Shown piece by piece: positions 48,695 to 60,721 of a stretch of DNA of 64,000 nt (its first letter is position 1; each line of letters opens with the position of its first letter). This stretch comes from Nissolia schottii (taxonomy: Eukaryota; Streptophyta; Magnoliopsida; Fabales; Fabaceae): assembly GCA_003254905.1 (NCBI GenBank), contig QANU01085038.1, positions 1 to 64,000 of the forward strand, in the 5' to 3' direction. Made by a program: the position numbers and the translations under genes. The notes beneath the pieces were generated by a model that saw nothing but the letters and a program-made list of their open reading frames with translations, searched no databases and was not told the origin of the DNA.

Positions 48695-51600
48695 TCAACA
48701 ATTGGCATCTGAGCTAAAATCTTTGCTGGGCCTGTACTCGACGGCGTCGGAGCCTAAATCCTTCTTCCCCCAGTGCCAGTCAGTAAAGAGAGACTGAGGG
48801 GACGGGTATTCCTGTTTCAAACACCCTGCTGAACTCAACTGGTGGCCGCCAAAGACAAGTTCCTTGGTCCTGGCAGCGTCAAGGTTCAGCAGCTCAGTAT
48901 CTCGCATTGCTCGCTGTTCAAAGTAGTTCCCAACCATAGTAGAACTGGTTCTTGATTCCGAAACAGTGCTAGATGGAATATGAGGCATAGACCACATGCC
49001 ATCTGAGGTGAAGTCATAACCTTGATACCTCACAGTTCCCAGATCCTTCTGCAAGAAGTCGTGCTCATCTGCTTCGGAGTTTAGTGCAAACCTATGGAGT
49101 GTTTAGTAAACATCATGATGGTGCTACATTTATTTCAAATATGCACAAGAGGAAATTACAAACAATTTAACAAGAAAAACAATTGAAAAACAAATTATGA
49201 AAGGCTACAGATAGACTCGAGTGCGTAGGACGGTGGGGCCACTGCAGTCATGAATAACAAAAAACACCCACCATCTGAACATAGAATCTATTCAGATGAA
49301 TCAAGTAAGCTCTGCCTAGAAGAAAAAACTGTTGCTTTGTACTCTACTTAGAAGCAATTTAGATGCTCAGCCCTTATTCCGTAGTCATAAAAATATGTTA
49401 ATATCCATTCCATACCTCAAATCTCATAAGTTGCTTATAAAGAATTAAGGGCCTGTTGGATTTTGCATTCAGATTAGAACAATTCCAGCCAACAGAAGGA
49501 AGTTCCTTCCTTATAAAGTGCATTGGAACGTGTTAGTGGCATGGGAACATGTGCTTTCACGTTTCCCTTGCAAACCAAACAGGCTCTAAATCATTTACTT
49601 CAGATTACCAACATATAATCCGTGTCATTATCTTCCCTCTCACATTTGCTCTTTTTCTTAAATTCTACTTTAGAACACACAATACCATGATCTTCAGCAA
49701 GTGCATTGCTTAGTCAACCACCTAGTGTCAATACCAGCTTGTGTTGACACAGGAGAAGAAAAAATACCAACTGTGACAAGGCTAAATAAGAAGTGTCAAA
49801 TTTGTTCCACCTCAAAGTAATAGGAAAGAAAAACAAGAATCAAAAGAAAAAGAAAGAGGACAAGAAAGACTTTTGAAGGAGAATGTAAGATTTCATGACA
49901 GCTTAACAGCGGCAAAAAATGTAAATATCCATATCACCATACAATCAGAAAAAAAAAGGGTACTGAAATGATCACATTTCACAATTTCCTTTAACCTATA
50001 CCATGTCACCACTACTCCACAGTTATGAACCACCATTTGTGGATAATCGTCAATTATCCCTCACTAGTTGGATGCATGGTTGACCAGCATGAAATCTACA
50101 TCTCCTTAATTGCTTTAACCGTATCACTAATTAACATTAGCTATTTTTTAATAGAACGTGCTCCAGCTATTACTCTAGTTTGCCCTAATATGCTATAATC
50201 ATTGAATCCCTTGATTTCCAATCTTACGAAATCATCCCTTCACCCTCTGACAAGGTAACACGATGCCCTGCACTTCTTATAATATGTTTTAAATGACTGT
50301 TAAAAGCATGTCTACCCACTAAAAGCATCTCAAATAAATAGTGAGGGGACAATTGAGGCTACAATAATATCAAGGGCTAAAAATATTTCCCTTGTTATAC
50401 ACTACACCACCTGATTAAATGCAATTCAGAAACACTATTAACAAGGCATGGAGAACTTGCTTTTTGTTTCTAAAGGGTAATGTTGAAATTTGTTTTAATG
50501 CAGAAATTTTTTTAACAACGCAAGGTTAACTTGTCTAAGATCATAGCTTATTAGCACTGCATTCTTTCACCTAACTATGACCAAGTATAACTCAAAAACT
50601 ATGGGATGCTAACTTGCACCTGACTTTTTCATCCCATAAATCATAATGAGCCACATGTTAGGTAACTTAGCATCACAGCTACCATGTAAATGCTATCTAT
50701 CAGTCAGAAAAACAGTGTGTGCAAAAACATGAAAACCATCCCACTAGAATCATTGCCGTGACCCCAAAACTCAAACACCCCAAAAGTGCGAAAGAGAAGC
50801 TTACAAGGCATCGCATAAACTATGAGAAGATGGCAAAACACCACAATGACCCATCAACACATCACCTAAAAATTTCCCAAAATGAGAAAGAACCAAAGGG
50901 CATTCCCAATTTAGAACAGGCTTCACCAGTGGGTCAACAAACCAATCAATCAACCAACAACAATAAAGCCTTCTCTCACAAGTGTAATCGACAACATGAA
51001 TCAACTATTGTATCCTATATTCCTATTATAAACCTTCATTTACAATCAATCAATTTACAAATTAAAAAAAATACTAAAACAGAAGATAATAGAAGACCTG
51101 AATCAATCAATTTACCTGTCCAAAAAACCTTTTGCTCACTAAGAGGGATTGACTTAAGCCATGGCCAATAAACCAATCAATCAATTTAAATAAAAAATAA
51201 ATAAATTAATTTAAAAAAGAGAAGACATGAATCATAGAGAGACAGAGAGAGAAAGATACCTGAACTCTTTCTTGCTAACATCACCGGGGAGTGACATAGG
51301 GCCCATCTGCAGGTGTTGCAAGCTGCTGTTGCTGTTATTGCTGCTGTTGCTGTTCCCCACAAGGGTGAAACCTTCACGGCTACCATTGGTGTGCAAAGGG
51401 AGCGCGTGGAAGGTTCCAGAAGAAGCAGATGCTGCAACACCACCACCAGCACCACTGCCAGCAGCAGCGGTAGTAGCAGCAGTAGAAGCAGAAGAAGAGT
51501 GAGATTGTTGTTGAGATTGAGATGATTCCACAGGCTTTCTTGAACGGTAACGACGCCGTATCATGTGGCGGTCGCAGTACTTGGAGTCAGGGTGGGCGTC

Positions 51601-51975
51601 TCTGGCGCACCTCCACTTCTTCCCGTCGGTCCTCCTGCACCTCCCTGGCTCCGGATCTGTCTTCTTCCCGTAATACCCCACTGCCAAAAACAAATAAAAA
51701 AGGTTAAAACTTTGAGCTGAAGAGGGACAAGGGTAAGGGGGAAAAGTGGAAAAGAATTGATTTTTATTACGAGTTTGGTACTGAGGGAGCTTGGGGGACA
51801 TGAGCTGGAGGCTCCGCCGGATGGGAGCGAGGAGGTCAGGGGGGACGGAGAGGCCGGCCTTGAGGTACTTGAAGATGAGGGCCTGGTGCTCCAGCTCCTG
51901 CCACTGCGCCACCGTGAACGGCGCCGCATGCCACGCCATCGACGCCGTGTGGGGGGGAGGAGGAGGAACGCTCAT
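48695..51975 (-). CDS. GRF: Growth-regulating factor (GRF) transcription factor, QLQ and WRC domains
   Basis: Minus-strand exons 51975-51771, 51680-51260 and 49091-48695 join in phase to 340 residues. The QLQ domain (about 20-55: [14 protein letters not shown]...[14 protein letters not shown]) binds GIF co-activators in this family. The WRC domain (about 77-120: [17 protein letters not shown]...PDSKYCDRH) carries the C3H zinc set Cys83, Cys93, Cys104, His107 and a basic nuclear signal RRRYRSRK. After it comes a Gln/Ser/Ala/Gly-rich low-complexity region. The last exon ([18 protein letters not shown]... to SSDANC) has the usual acidic/Ser-rich C-terminal part. GRFs promote cell proliferation in leaves and meristems. 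The first intron splits a Leu codon and the second an Arg codon; the second is 2.17 kb. Subfamily member was not assigned. Confidence 0.94.
49092..51259 (-). other. GRF intron 2 (2.17 kb)
   Basis: No independent gene. A 150-residue plus-strand frame at 50719-51171 is Lys/Asn/Gln-rich with no family resemblance and is treated as chance. Confidence 0.6.
51526..51546 (-). promoter_or_regulatory. miR396 target site in the GRF transcript
   Basis: The minus strand carries the conserved 21-base site (starts CGTTCAAGAAAGCC, ends TGTGGAA) that encodes RSRKPVE just after the WRC domain. This is the known position and sequence of miR396 cleavage sites in plant GRF genes, so the transcript should be under miR396 control. 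No mismatch to the usual site was seen. Confidence 0.9.
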
Positions 51976-52762
51976 CTTCTTCCGTTGTTCAAGTTTAGGT
52001 GTTTGATGTTATGCAAAAGGAAAAGAAGGAGAATGGTTGCTGAATGTTGGAGACAAGGGTTCGCATTTAGGGAAGAGTGTGATTATATGTAGGTAAGGAG
52101 GGGAGGGTGTGGAGGTGGAGGTGGAGGAGGAGGGGGAGGGGCGGTTACCTCGGCCATGATTGGATTGGAATGGAAACGGTAGGGATTAAGGATTTTTAAG
52201 GATGCTTGCTTGCTTGCTTTCTTCACAAAAGAAAAAACATAAACAAATACTAACACTCACAAAGATGTTCAACATTTTTATTTTCTATTTTTTTTCATGG
52301 GAGTAAACCTTTTGTGGTATTAGTCAAATACATTCTCTAATTAGTGACATTATCAAAAGTCCCATTTTTATAACACATGAACTAATATAAATGATGCTCT
52401 CAATTGCATAGACTAAATTGAGATTTACCTTGTTTTGAGTGATGTTTTAGCTAAGAAGTTGATGGTTTTTTTTCTTCTTTTTTTTTTTGGAGGGGGAGGG
52501 GGTTATATTCATTTTGTAAAATATATCATATTGACATATACTCTATTCATTTTAGTTTGGAAAGCCTAACTTATAAACTTATAAATTAACTTATTATTTT
52601 TATGAATGTTATATGACATTTTTTTTATTTTATTCTTAAAAATGTCAAGTATTATTTATAAAAATTGACAGGTTGATTTATAAATTAATTTGTTTCTCAA
52701 ACATTATATTTTTAGATTTATTAAAATTTCATATAATAATAGATGATATATAAATTAAGAAT
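51976..52762 (-). promoter_or_regulatory. GRF leader and promoter region
   Basis: The plus strand at about 52093-52145 is G/A-rich (CT-rich on the transcript strand), typical of a plant 5' UTR pyrimidine patch, and a TGCT repeat lies near 52205-52220. A TATA box was not assigned. Confidence 0.4.
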
Positions 52763-53003
52763 AAAACATTAAATTGGTTCTTGTTCTTCACAAAATTAAT
52801 TAATTTTGTCTTCAAAGTTTTAAAATTGTTGAAATTGTCTCTGAAGTTACCAAAAGTCCATCAAAATAGTCATTCATTACCTTAATCTCAAGAATGAATT
52901 TGATAGATTTTTTGTAACTTCAAAGACAATTTTAATGATTTTGAAATATTGAGAACAAAATTGATTAATACAGTCAACTACAAAAACTTAATTGAATATT
53001 TTA
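52763..53003. mobile_element. MITE with about 100-bp inverted arms
   Basis: The left arm (ATTAAATTGGTTCTTG, AATTAATTTTGTC, AAAATTGTTGAAATTGTC, TCTGAAGTTAC, TCCATCAAA) matches the reverse complement of the right arm (ATTCAATTAAGTTTTTG, AATCAATTTTGTTC, AAAATCATTAAAATTGTC, TTTGAAGTTAC, TCTATCAAA). Total length is about 240 bp with a short loop holding TCATTCATTACCTTAATCTC. It has no coding capacity. Confidence 0.85.
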
Positions 53004-56000
53004 TTTTATAAATTAATATGGTGTGTAATATAAAATTAGTTAAAATAACACATCATTTGATTATTTTAAAGAGAGATTTACTAATTGATATCATAAAGAC
53101 ATTGATTAAAAAAAATCAAAAAAATTTTAAATTTAATTAAATATTATTAAAAATATATAAATTTAATATTTTTTTAATGCAAAATTAATATAAATATATT
53201 CTTATCAAGTGTGGTTAGAAAAATCCTTTTAAATAAAGGGGGGCTTGGTGGTAGTAGATAGTAGCTACACATCATTGACTAGCAGGGGTGTTTTTTGAAT
53301 TGTATTCTTGTGGTTTTGCTGAACTGTTCATTTTTACTTGCTTCTCCGTGGATTTATTACAGTGTGTATGGATAAAATCAAAATTCAATTTATGACTCTC
53401 GAGACCAGTCAAAATAGCTTATGAGCTGTGTTGTTGCAAGTGTCAAGTACTTTGTGAGCTGTTGAAAGCTTAGATTAATTGTTGTTCTTACTATAGTAAA
53501 GGAAATTTGAAATTCTGACTTTTTTTTGGTACCATAAAGTGTGAGGAGGTTGTATCATTATGAGATTAGACCTTGCCATAAAATCTGACTTAAAAAAATT
53601 CATAATAGAACTGAATAGTAACAGCTAAACGACAAAGATATTAGCTTAAAGCAACTGAGGGCTAATTCCATTTTTGCGAGGGAGTTAGATACTACTTATA
53701 TCAAGGTATATGAGATTTATTTTGCATAAAAAAATATATGAGATTTATTTGGACAATTTTGACGAAGTATTAACAAATTTTAAGGAATAATGTTTACTCC
53801 TCAGGAGTTGTGGCCGTAATTAGCCCCAGTCTTAAAGGGTTATCCATATTAACTAAAAATTATAGTTTTTTTTATCACTAGTTTTAGAGAAAAAAATTCA
53901 CATAAATTATTTTCACTGAATTTTATTTTTTTAATTTAAAATTAAATTTCACTAAATTTACTCTATTTAACTCCATTAAATCTTTTTTAATTTAAAATTA
54001 ATATTTTATTACTTTTAACATTTAAAAATATAAAAAATAAAATTAAATAACTTATATAAAAGAATAAAATCAACAAATTTTAAATAATTTATGTGCATAA
54101 CACATTACTAAACTAGTTACTGAAAAAAGATACAATCAAGAGATTGACACATGTAAATTTTATGTTCATTAAAGGCAAACTATCGTGTTATTCAACGATC
54201 TCAAACCTCCAACAAGATATATTGCTCAGATTTAGGATTTTCCCCACAGTCCAATTATTGCTAAGATTTGTTACTACAGTTGGAAGTATAAAAAAAATTG
54301 TTTCTATAGTTGATTCATGAAACTTTTGAGTTATATTTGAGCGTTGGTTAACTACCATTTGCATCATTCCTTTTCTTTCCTTCTTTGTTGTAATCTCGAT
54401 TTTTTAAAAAGTATTTTTAGTTAATAATTTAAAAATTTTGTCCAAGAATATGTCTCTATCAAATTATTGATAAGTCAATTTTGTTTTAAACCCAAAAAAC
54501 AATTAATTTGATCTTCATCAATTTTAAATATAGGTTAAATTAATCTTCTCATGCTCGATCCCATTTTATAAACATGATTAAACGCAATTTTAGAAATAAG
54601 AAAAAGCTAACAAGTGTCCTTAAGAAAAAAGTGATAATTTCTTATTGGAAATGTGAGACTTGATAATTTCTAATGTCACGACATACATTAAAAACTCTAA
54701 AAAAAAAAATTGCTTCATTAACCAATGCCCTTAGGCAAGGACATTGGTTAGCAAAACTCTTAGGAGGTATTTCATACATTGTTTTCAATATTACTAGGAA
54801 ATTTGGATTACCTTTTAGAAATATTATCAATTGTTAAATTGTTGGTAATGTTACATTATCGTGTTTAGTATGCATTAGACATGTAATTGGAAAACTACAC
54901 TATCCTGTTTGGTATATAAAAAAGATTACGAGATATATACATTACTTATTATTATTATTACTTTTATTATTACTACTACTATTATTACTTATTATTATTA
55001 TTATTTTTTATTCATACTAACTTTATTTTCATTGTTATTTTTATAATAATAATTTTTTTATTTTATTGTTATTATTATTTAGGATTATTTAAATGTGATA
55101 ATTCAGATAAACACCTCTCATGAAGGTAATTTACATTACTTCTTTGAAGACGATGGGATTACCCAACTAATCAAGATTACCGACAACATGTCGCACCAAA
55201 CATTTCAACATGAATTACCAGATAATTTAAAAACCAGATTACCGATAGTCTGAATAGATTACCTTACACCAAACACCCCCTTAAAAATATAGTTAAACAC
55301 ATCAAAAACACTGTCATCACTTTCCATCCTCTTTATATACATCTCAACCCTTTTGTTTCCCTCTCTCCCTACCCCCAACACTTCCTCCTCCAACACCTAC
55401 CTGACAACACTGTCATTCAGATGTGCTCCACTACTACAATTGCTCTATTTCGATTGTCTAGCGACCATTGCTGCCACTTCCACAATGTCATTTTTGTCTC
55501 TGTTGTTGCGTCCTCAATCACTTAAGAGAGGGAGAGACTAGGGGAAAGGAAAACAAAGGAGTTGAGAATATGAGATAGGGGAGGAGAAAAAACAACAATA
55601 ATATCTTTAATGTGTTTAATTACACTTTTAAAAATCTATTTAACCGCATTTATAAAATGTGATTAAGTAACAAGAGACCAACATAACCCACGTTAAAATT
55701 TGACAAAAATCAAATTAAACCTTTGTTTTATTAAAAACCAAATTACACATTTGCTCAATTTTGTTTGATATAAATCATTTGAGTTGCTCGCGATCCAATC
55801 ATTTGTTAGTATTTAATTTTCGAAACAGTTATTAAATAAACCCACATTCAGTGCTATTGAAACTTATTCACAAAAAATTAGTAATTTAATATAGGTCTTA
55901 CATATAAAAAATAACAATTCATAATTGTTGTTCCCAATCACAATTGACAAATTTAACATATAACTAAAGAACCAACTAGCGCCACTCTTAAAGGCCCTAC

Positions 56001-56543
56001 CAAAGAAACATAAATCTCAGCTCCAGAGAAAGGGGAAGCTGATCGCCACGGAGGTGGTTTTCCTCTATATGGTGGTTTTCATATCTCATGTCCACAAAAT
56101 GTGTACGTTCACGATGAAAACAAACATAAATTGATGAGGGTATTTTTATAAATGATGAAAATTGAATGTTTAAATATTTATATGATAAAGTAGATAAATT
56201 TTTACTGAAATTGATTGATTTGAAAAGTAAAAAAGATTAAATTGGTAAAAACAAATTAAATTGATGAAATTAATTAATTTAAAAATAACATAAATTAAAT
56301 CAACTAAAAAGATTTAAGTAGAATAAAGTTGTTCAAATTAAATTTCTAAAAGAAAATACAAACAAAAATATTGTAACCACTGTAACACTGTTTGAGCAAA
56401 GAAAGCCGTGCCGTGGTCAACGGCCAAAGAGGGGGGAAAAAAGAATTGTATTTATTGTTCACAAAAATATAAAATAAAGATTTTATTCCTTTTTTCTTCC
56501 CATTTCCCTCGCATCAAGTTTGCCACCATCACCACCATAGAGT
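53004..56543. other. AT-rich intergenic stretch
   Basis: No gene supported. Bases about 54762-55290 are rich in GGTAAT/ATTACC words and end with ACCAAACACCCCC, a form typical of non-autonomous DNA transposon ends; the left end is poorly matched. ATT repeats lie at about 54946-55080. Confidence 0.4.
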
Positions 56544-56796
56544 TGTACGTGAAAAAATTTACTGAAATAAAAGATGAAAAATAGCTTATTCCTATCTTGA
56601 ATCAATTTAAAAGTTATTTACAAAATAAATTAATTTTTTTATAAAAAGGATTTATTTAAATCGACTCCCATATAATCAATAATAATAATAACTATTATTA
56701 TTTAAAACATAAGTAAATTTAAAATGACTTCTGTGTAAAAAAAAAATTATTTTTTTAAAAATAGAAGTTGATTTAAATTAATTCCTATGTGAGTCC

Positions 56797-56805
56797 TATA
56801 AATAG
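56797..56805 (+). promoter_or_regulatory. TATA box inside the long-TIR element
   Basis: TATAAATAG is followed by a CT-rich patch (CTCTATCTCTCT and CTCTTTCTCTCTC, 56840-56876) and then an ATG at 56914. The order is that of a plant core promoter driving the gene inside the element. Confidence 0.5.
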
Positions 56806-56913
56806 GTGTCAGTTTAAACTGATTCCTACATAATTTAAATTCTCTATCTCTCTAAAAAATCTCTTTCTCTCTCTAAAAATCTTGTGGGGTTGATTTTTTT
56901 TGTTCGTAGTGCC

Positions 56914-58240
56914 ATGAAATGTGCAAATTTGATGCGTCTGAATGAGATCAACCACATCCAACCTCAAGCTAGCATCCGGGTATGTAAATATTTTTACCAC
57001 AATGTTTTTGTATTTCTATTTATGTTAGTGTTGTAGAAATTATGAACACTTTTAGTGCAAGTGAAGTGTTTGATGAAATGCCTTCAATGTTAGATTTATA
57101 CATTTATAATTAAAATGTTTGGTAGATTGATAAGACAAAAGTTAGATTAGTGTAGGTCAAAATTGGTAGTGTAGATTTACAAATATATAGATAAAATATT
57201 GTTATTGAATGAGTATTTTATTGAACTTGAATGTTAGACCTATAGAGTTATTGTATATTGATAAGGTACATGTAAATTTTTTTGGTAGATTGTTAAGATA
57301 GAGTATTTTATTGAACTTGAATGTTAGATCACAGAGTTGTTGTAGATTGATAAGGTATATGTTAGATCTATAAAGTTTTTGGGAACTTGAATGCTGTAAT
57401 TACCAATTAATTTATGGATTTTACAATAAAATAAACTAATTTCACAAATGTGTTGTCGTATTTTATAATTTTATTTTGAGTTAATTTTTATGAGCGTAGT
57501 TAGTCTGATTACCCTTTTTTTAATGTAATTTTGTAGGCTCGTGTGTTGGAGACTCGATGATACACAAATTTTCATGAGCAGCATCCGCCGATGGAGCAGG
57601 GATTGCTAGCTGCCAAATTTTGGATGATATCGAGGAATTTGATATTCTTGTGGATGACGAGCCCCCAACAGCAGTCATATGCGGATACCGGTTAGGATGA
57701 CGAGTCGACCCAGCCGATGGATGGTGGTTCTAGTAGTCACTATGCAGGATTGGAGACGTTAATGGGGTTTTGGCAGCACCAGAAGGTGAATGCCAAATTT
57801 GTTGTTGCATGGACATTGTATGCTTCGGTGCTAGGGCAGGTTGACACTAGACTGACTTTAGGCTGGATTTTCTCATCGGAGCCACAAACTTTAGTGGATG
57901 ATGTCTATCGACCTTAGCCGTAGACGCCGAGTGCACCACTCTAGGAGGATAAGTTCTTGGGCACTGAGGACGATGTGGAGCTAGTTCAATGGTTCTTGTT
58001 GACATTCCCCTATTAGGTGTTGGGCCCAGTGCTCCCCCTTGACATGATTGCCATCGAGCGAGATCTTCATGGTGCCTTGGAGTAGGCAGCGTCTCTTCCG
58101 TCAAGCTCATCACAAGGTGATGATGGGGCCTGGGGGAGCTTTGTAACAACATCTATACTGCTCCAATCGTTTGAGGCTTACGCCGACGTGCTACTCGAGA
58201 GGAAAATTCCATGTCCTTGAAGGTCAACACCATGATGCCG
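56914..58240 (+). pseudogene. Degenerate gene of unknown family within the long-TIR element
   Basis: A first exon 56914-56979 (MKCANLMRLNEINHIQPQ...) ends at a GTATGT donor. After a TAG acceptor at 57536 the frame continues ARVLETR and then meets TGA. Downstream pieces in shifting frames read EQHPPMEQGLLAAKFW, EEFDILVDDEPPT, LETLMGFWQHQKV (57717-57917) and TEDDVELVQWFL, PLDMIAIERDLHGALE, LLERKIP. Composition is clearly coding-like and more GC-rich than the surroundings, but stops and shifts break it. It could be a decayed transposase or a gene carried by the element. I do not recognise a domain. Confidence 0.4.
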
Positions 58241-58364
58241 TAGATAAATAGTTTAAGATTATTTTAGTTGTGTATATTCTTTTGTAACTTTAATTTAACT
58301 TTATTTAAATTTATGTAACTTACTTTATGAATGTTACTTTACTATGTGATTCATTTCGTTGATA

Positions 58365-60326
58365 TAGCACCCCTTGCAAGAACAGGAGGCGTCTCGCATG
58401 AGACGCCATGAGCAACTTGCGCGAGATGTTTTGGGGGAAGTGTTTTGCACGGGACGAGTATGTAACTCGCTCGAGACATGCGGCGAATCAGCTCTGCATT
58501 TTTACGTTGGTTCCACGTTTTTGGGGGGGGGGCTTGACTCGATTCTTTGGCCACTCATTCGCCTATATATAAAGCCCCCTCCCCCCATTCCAACTCACTC
58601 AAGTTCAGACTCCTTCTTCCTTATTAGAAGAGTTCTGCTCAATTCTTTCTCCCTCTTAGGTGGGTTGCCACTCCTTCTTTTAGGATAGCCTAGGTAGTAG
58701 GCTCCGGCGCCGCCGCCATGTTGGTGGTGGCCTACGGTGGTCCTCAGGATGCGGTGGCGATGCCAGAATACCGTAGCGATGCTAGAATCGCTGCGGGGCG
58801 GGGCCTACCAGTTTAAAGTTTTGTTTTATGGGTTTTGATGGTGGTTTGGTTGGCTTTCCAAGTGCCAATGCCATGCCACTAGGATCCCCCAGTGCCAGCG
58901 TTCCTCCATTCCACGACATTCCAAGTGAGTGGCGATCCCGGTGCGATGGTGGTCCCACTTTGGTGGTACACCAATCGAGTCAGTTATGCCATAACATGCT
59001 AGTAGTTAATTAGTTATTCATATACATGTTTAGTAAATGCCATAATTATGTGATATGCTATACATGCCATGTGTTTATACTTATATTATGTCATATATGC
59101 TATGCCATGCTATGTTAGGATAGAGACTTGAAACCCTAGGCATGATACCTTTAGAAATGTTTAGTTAGGCTTATACATAAGACTTTAAATAAAGACTTCA
59201 GTTAAGATATGGACCCTAACAAAGGACAGGTTCTGGCTAAGACAAGACTTTAAGATGTTCGTTTGTGACCCACGTCTCTTACCTGGGAATCTTGTCCTAA
59301 GTATGGGACCCTAGTCCTTAAGTCGAACTAACAAATCAATATTAGTTAACTAGGACACACTTGCCATATCAGTAATTTTAGGCCTTAACAACTTGGGTAA
59401 TCAAAGACAGTTCCCTAAAAGACTTTACAAACAGTAGATCACAGGGTAAATGACTTAGAGTAGTGTGGGGCTAATGACCTCGCAACCCAGACTTAGTAGT
59501 AGATAGTTATAAGTGTCAGGCTCCTCAGGTTATGGCATGAGTGCCGTTCCAGATTTAGCAGATTAGGTGAGTGCTAGGCTTCTCAGATTTAGGGTATGCA
59601 TACCCTCACACATATCCAGGTTGCGTGCATACCGGAACCACCCGAATTTATCCTGGTGAAGTGGAGTCGAATTACGACTCCCTCGAATCGTGCTCATCTG
59701 TAAGGAACGTGGGCATACGTACAATAGACCAATTTTATATTGCAACATTTATTCAATTATTCGGTTTATTCAATTTACTCAGTTATACAATTTATTCAGT
59801 ATATGCAGTTTATTTAATTCCTTTCATACAACAGTTTTATAATTGCCTTAATTGTTACATATGTATATACATGTATCTCTTTGTCATCACATTATGTGTT
59901 GTATGTGCTATTTGAGTGGTTTCGAGGTGCCCACCACTGTGTTGACAACTCACCCCTCTGTCAAAACATTTTTAGATTTGGCTGAGGCTAGTGAGAATGA
60001 TCCCCTTGTCCAGTGAGCGACGATTCCAATTTTCAATGGTAAGCTTCGCTTTGTAGTGGGGACTACCAAGTAGTTACAGTCATGCTCCAAACACCTAGGG
60101 CAGGGTCCATAATAGCTTTATGAATTTCAGTTAAGACATTATTATTATTTTGTAAACACATTTATATTTCAATTCAATTTATGTAAACAAGTTTTCAGAT
60201 ATTAATTAATGAATCAACTAGTATTTATTTATCTTTTTGCATTTAATACATGTTTAACATGTCATGTCAGTGCTTCTGTAGAGCAGTTGTCCTACGTGCA
60301 GTCACGTCCTAAGTTAGGGCGTGACA
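58365..60326 (+). mobile_element. Solo-LTR-like sequence of a gypsy-type retrotransposon, nested
   Basis: The segment has a TATA box TATATATAAAG at 58564-58573, a following leader, long non-coding sequence, and ends GGGCGTGACA at 60326, a typical LTR end. The next bases (ATTGAGTTTG) do not resemble a tRNA primer site, so it is a solo LTR or a 3' LTR copy. The left border is approximate; no 5-bp duplication was found. A perfect 8-bp-stem palindrome lies at 58388-58407. A homopolymer of G is at about 58522-58530. Confidence 0.5.
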
Positions 60327-60721
60327 ATTGAGTTTGTTATTTTTTTATGACTAATTTGTTTAGGTATGAATAAAGAATAAAGTAACAACGTATACTAACA
60401 GCAACTTTTAAAAAAATGGCATAACATAAAATACATATTAAACAAATGAAACCTTACTTTTCTCATACAAAAAACCTAAACCGTGGTATACATTACAACT
60501 GAGCATGCACTTCTATTTTTAGATCTAATTTTGGATATAATATACAAAAGTTGATTTAAATTGACTCATGTTTTATAAAAAATTATTAGTTACACGGGAG
60601 TTGATTTAAATCGACTCCCTTTATAAGAAAATTAGTGTATTTTGGGAATAACTTTCAAATTGGTTCATTGTAAAAGTTAGCTATTTTTCATAGTTCATTT
60701 TAGTAAATTTTTCCTTGTACA

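Larger units (their letters stand above)
56544..60721. mobile_element. Long-TIR element of about 4.2 kb
   Basis: The left arm (56544-56775) matches the reverse complement of the right arm (about 60505-60721): TGTAC, GAAAAATTTACT, GATGAAAAATAGCT, AATCAATTT.AAAGTTATT, TTATAAA, ATTTAAATCGACTCCC, AACATAAGT.AATTTAAA and AAAAATAGAAGT. Long arms and a promoter placed at the inner edge of the left arm fit Mutator-like elements. The inside holds a degenerate gene (56914 to about 58240) and what looks like a nested gypsy-type LTR (about 58365-60326). A 9-bp target duplication was sought next to the ends and not found. Confidence 0.75.

Noticed and set aside
50719-51171. 150-residue plus-strand frame inside GRF intron 2
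   Set aside because: Low-complexity Lys/Asn/Gln/His composition, antisense to an intron, and no family resemblance.
54762-55290. Complete DNA transposon with GGTAATC words
   Set aside because: The right end looks like a transposon end, but the left end could not be matched convincingly, so it is mentioned only within the intergenic entry.
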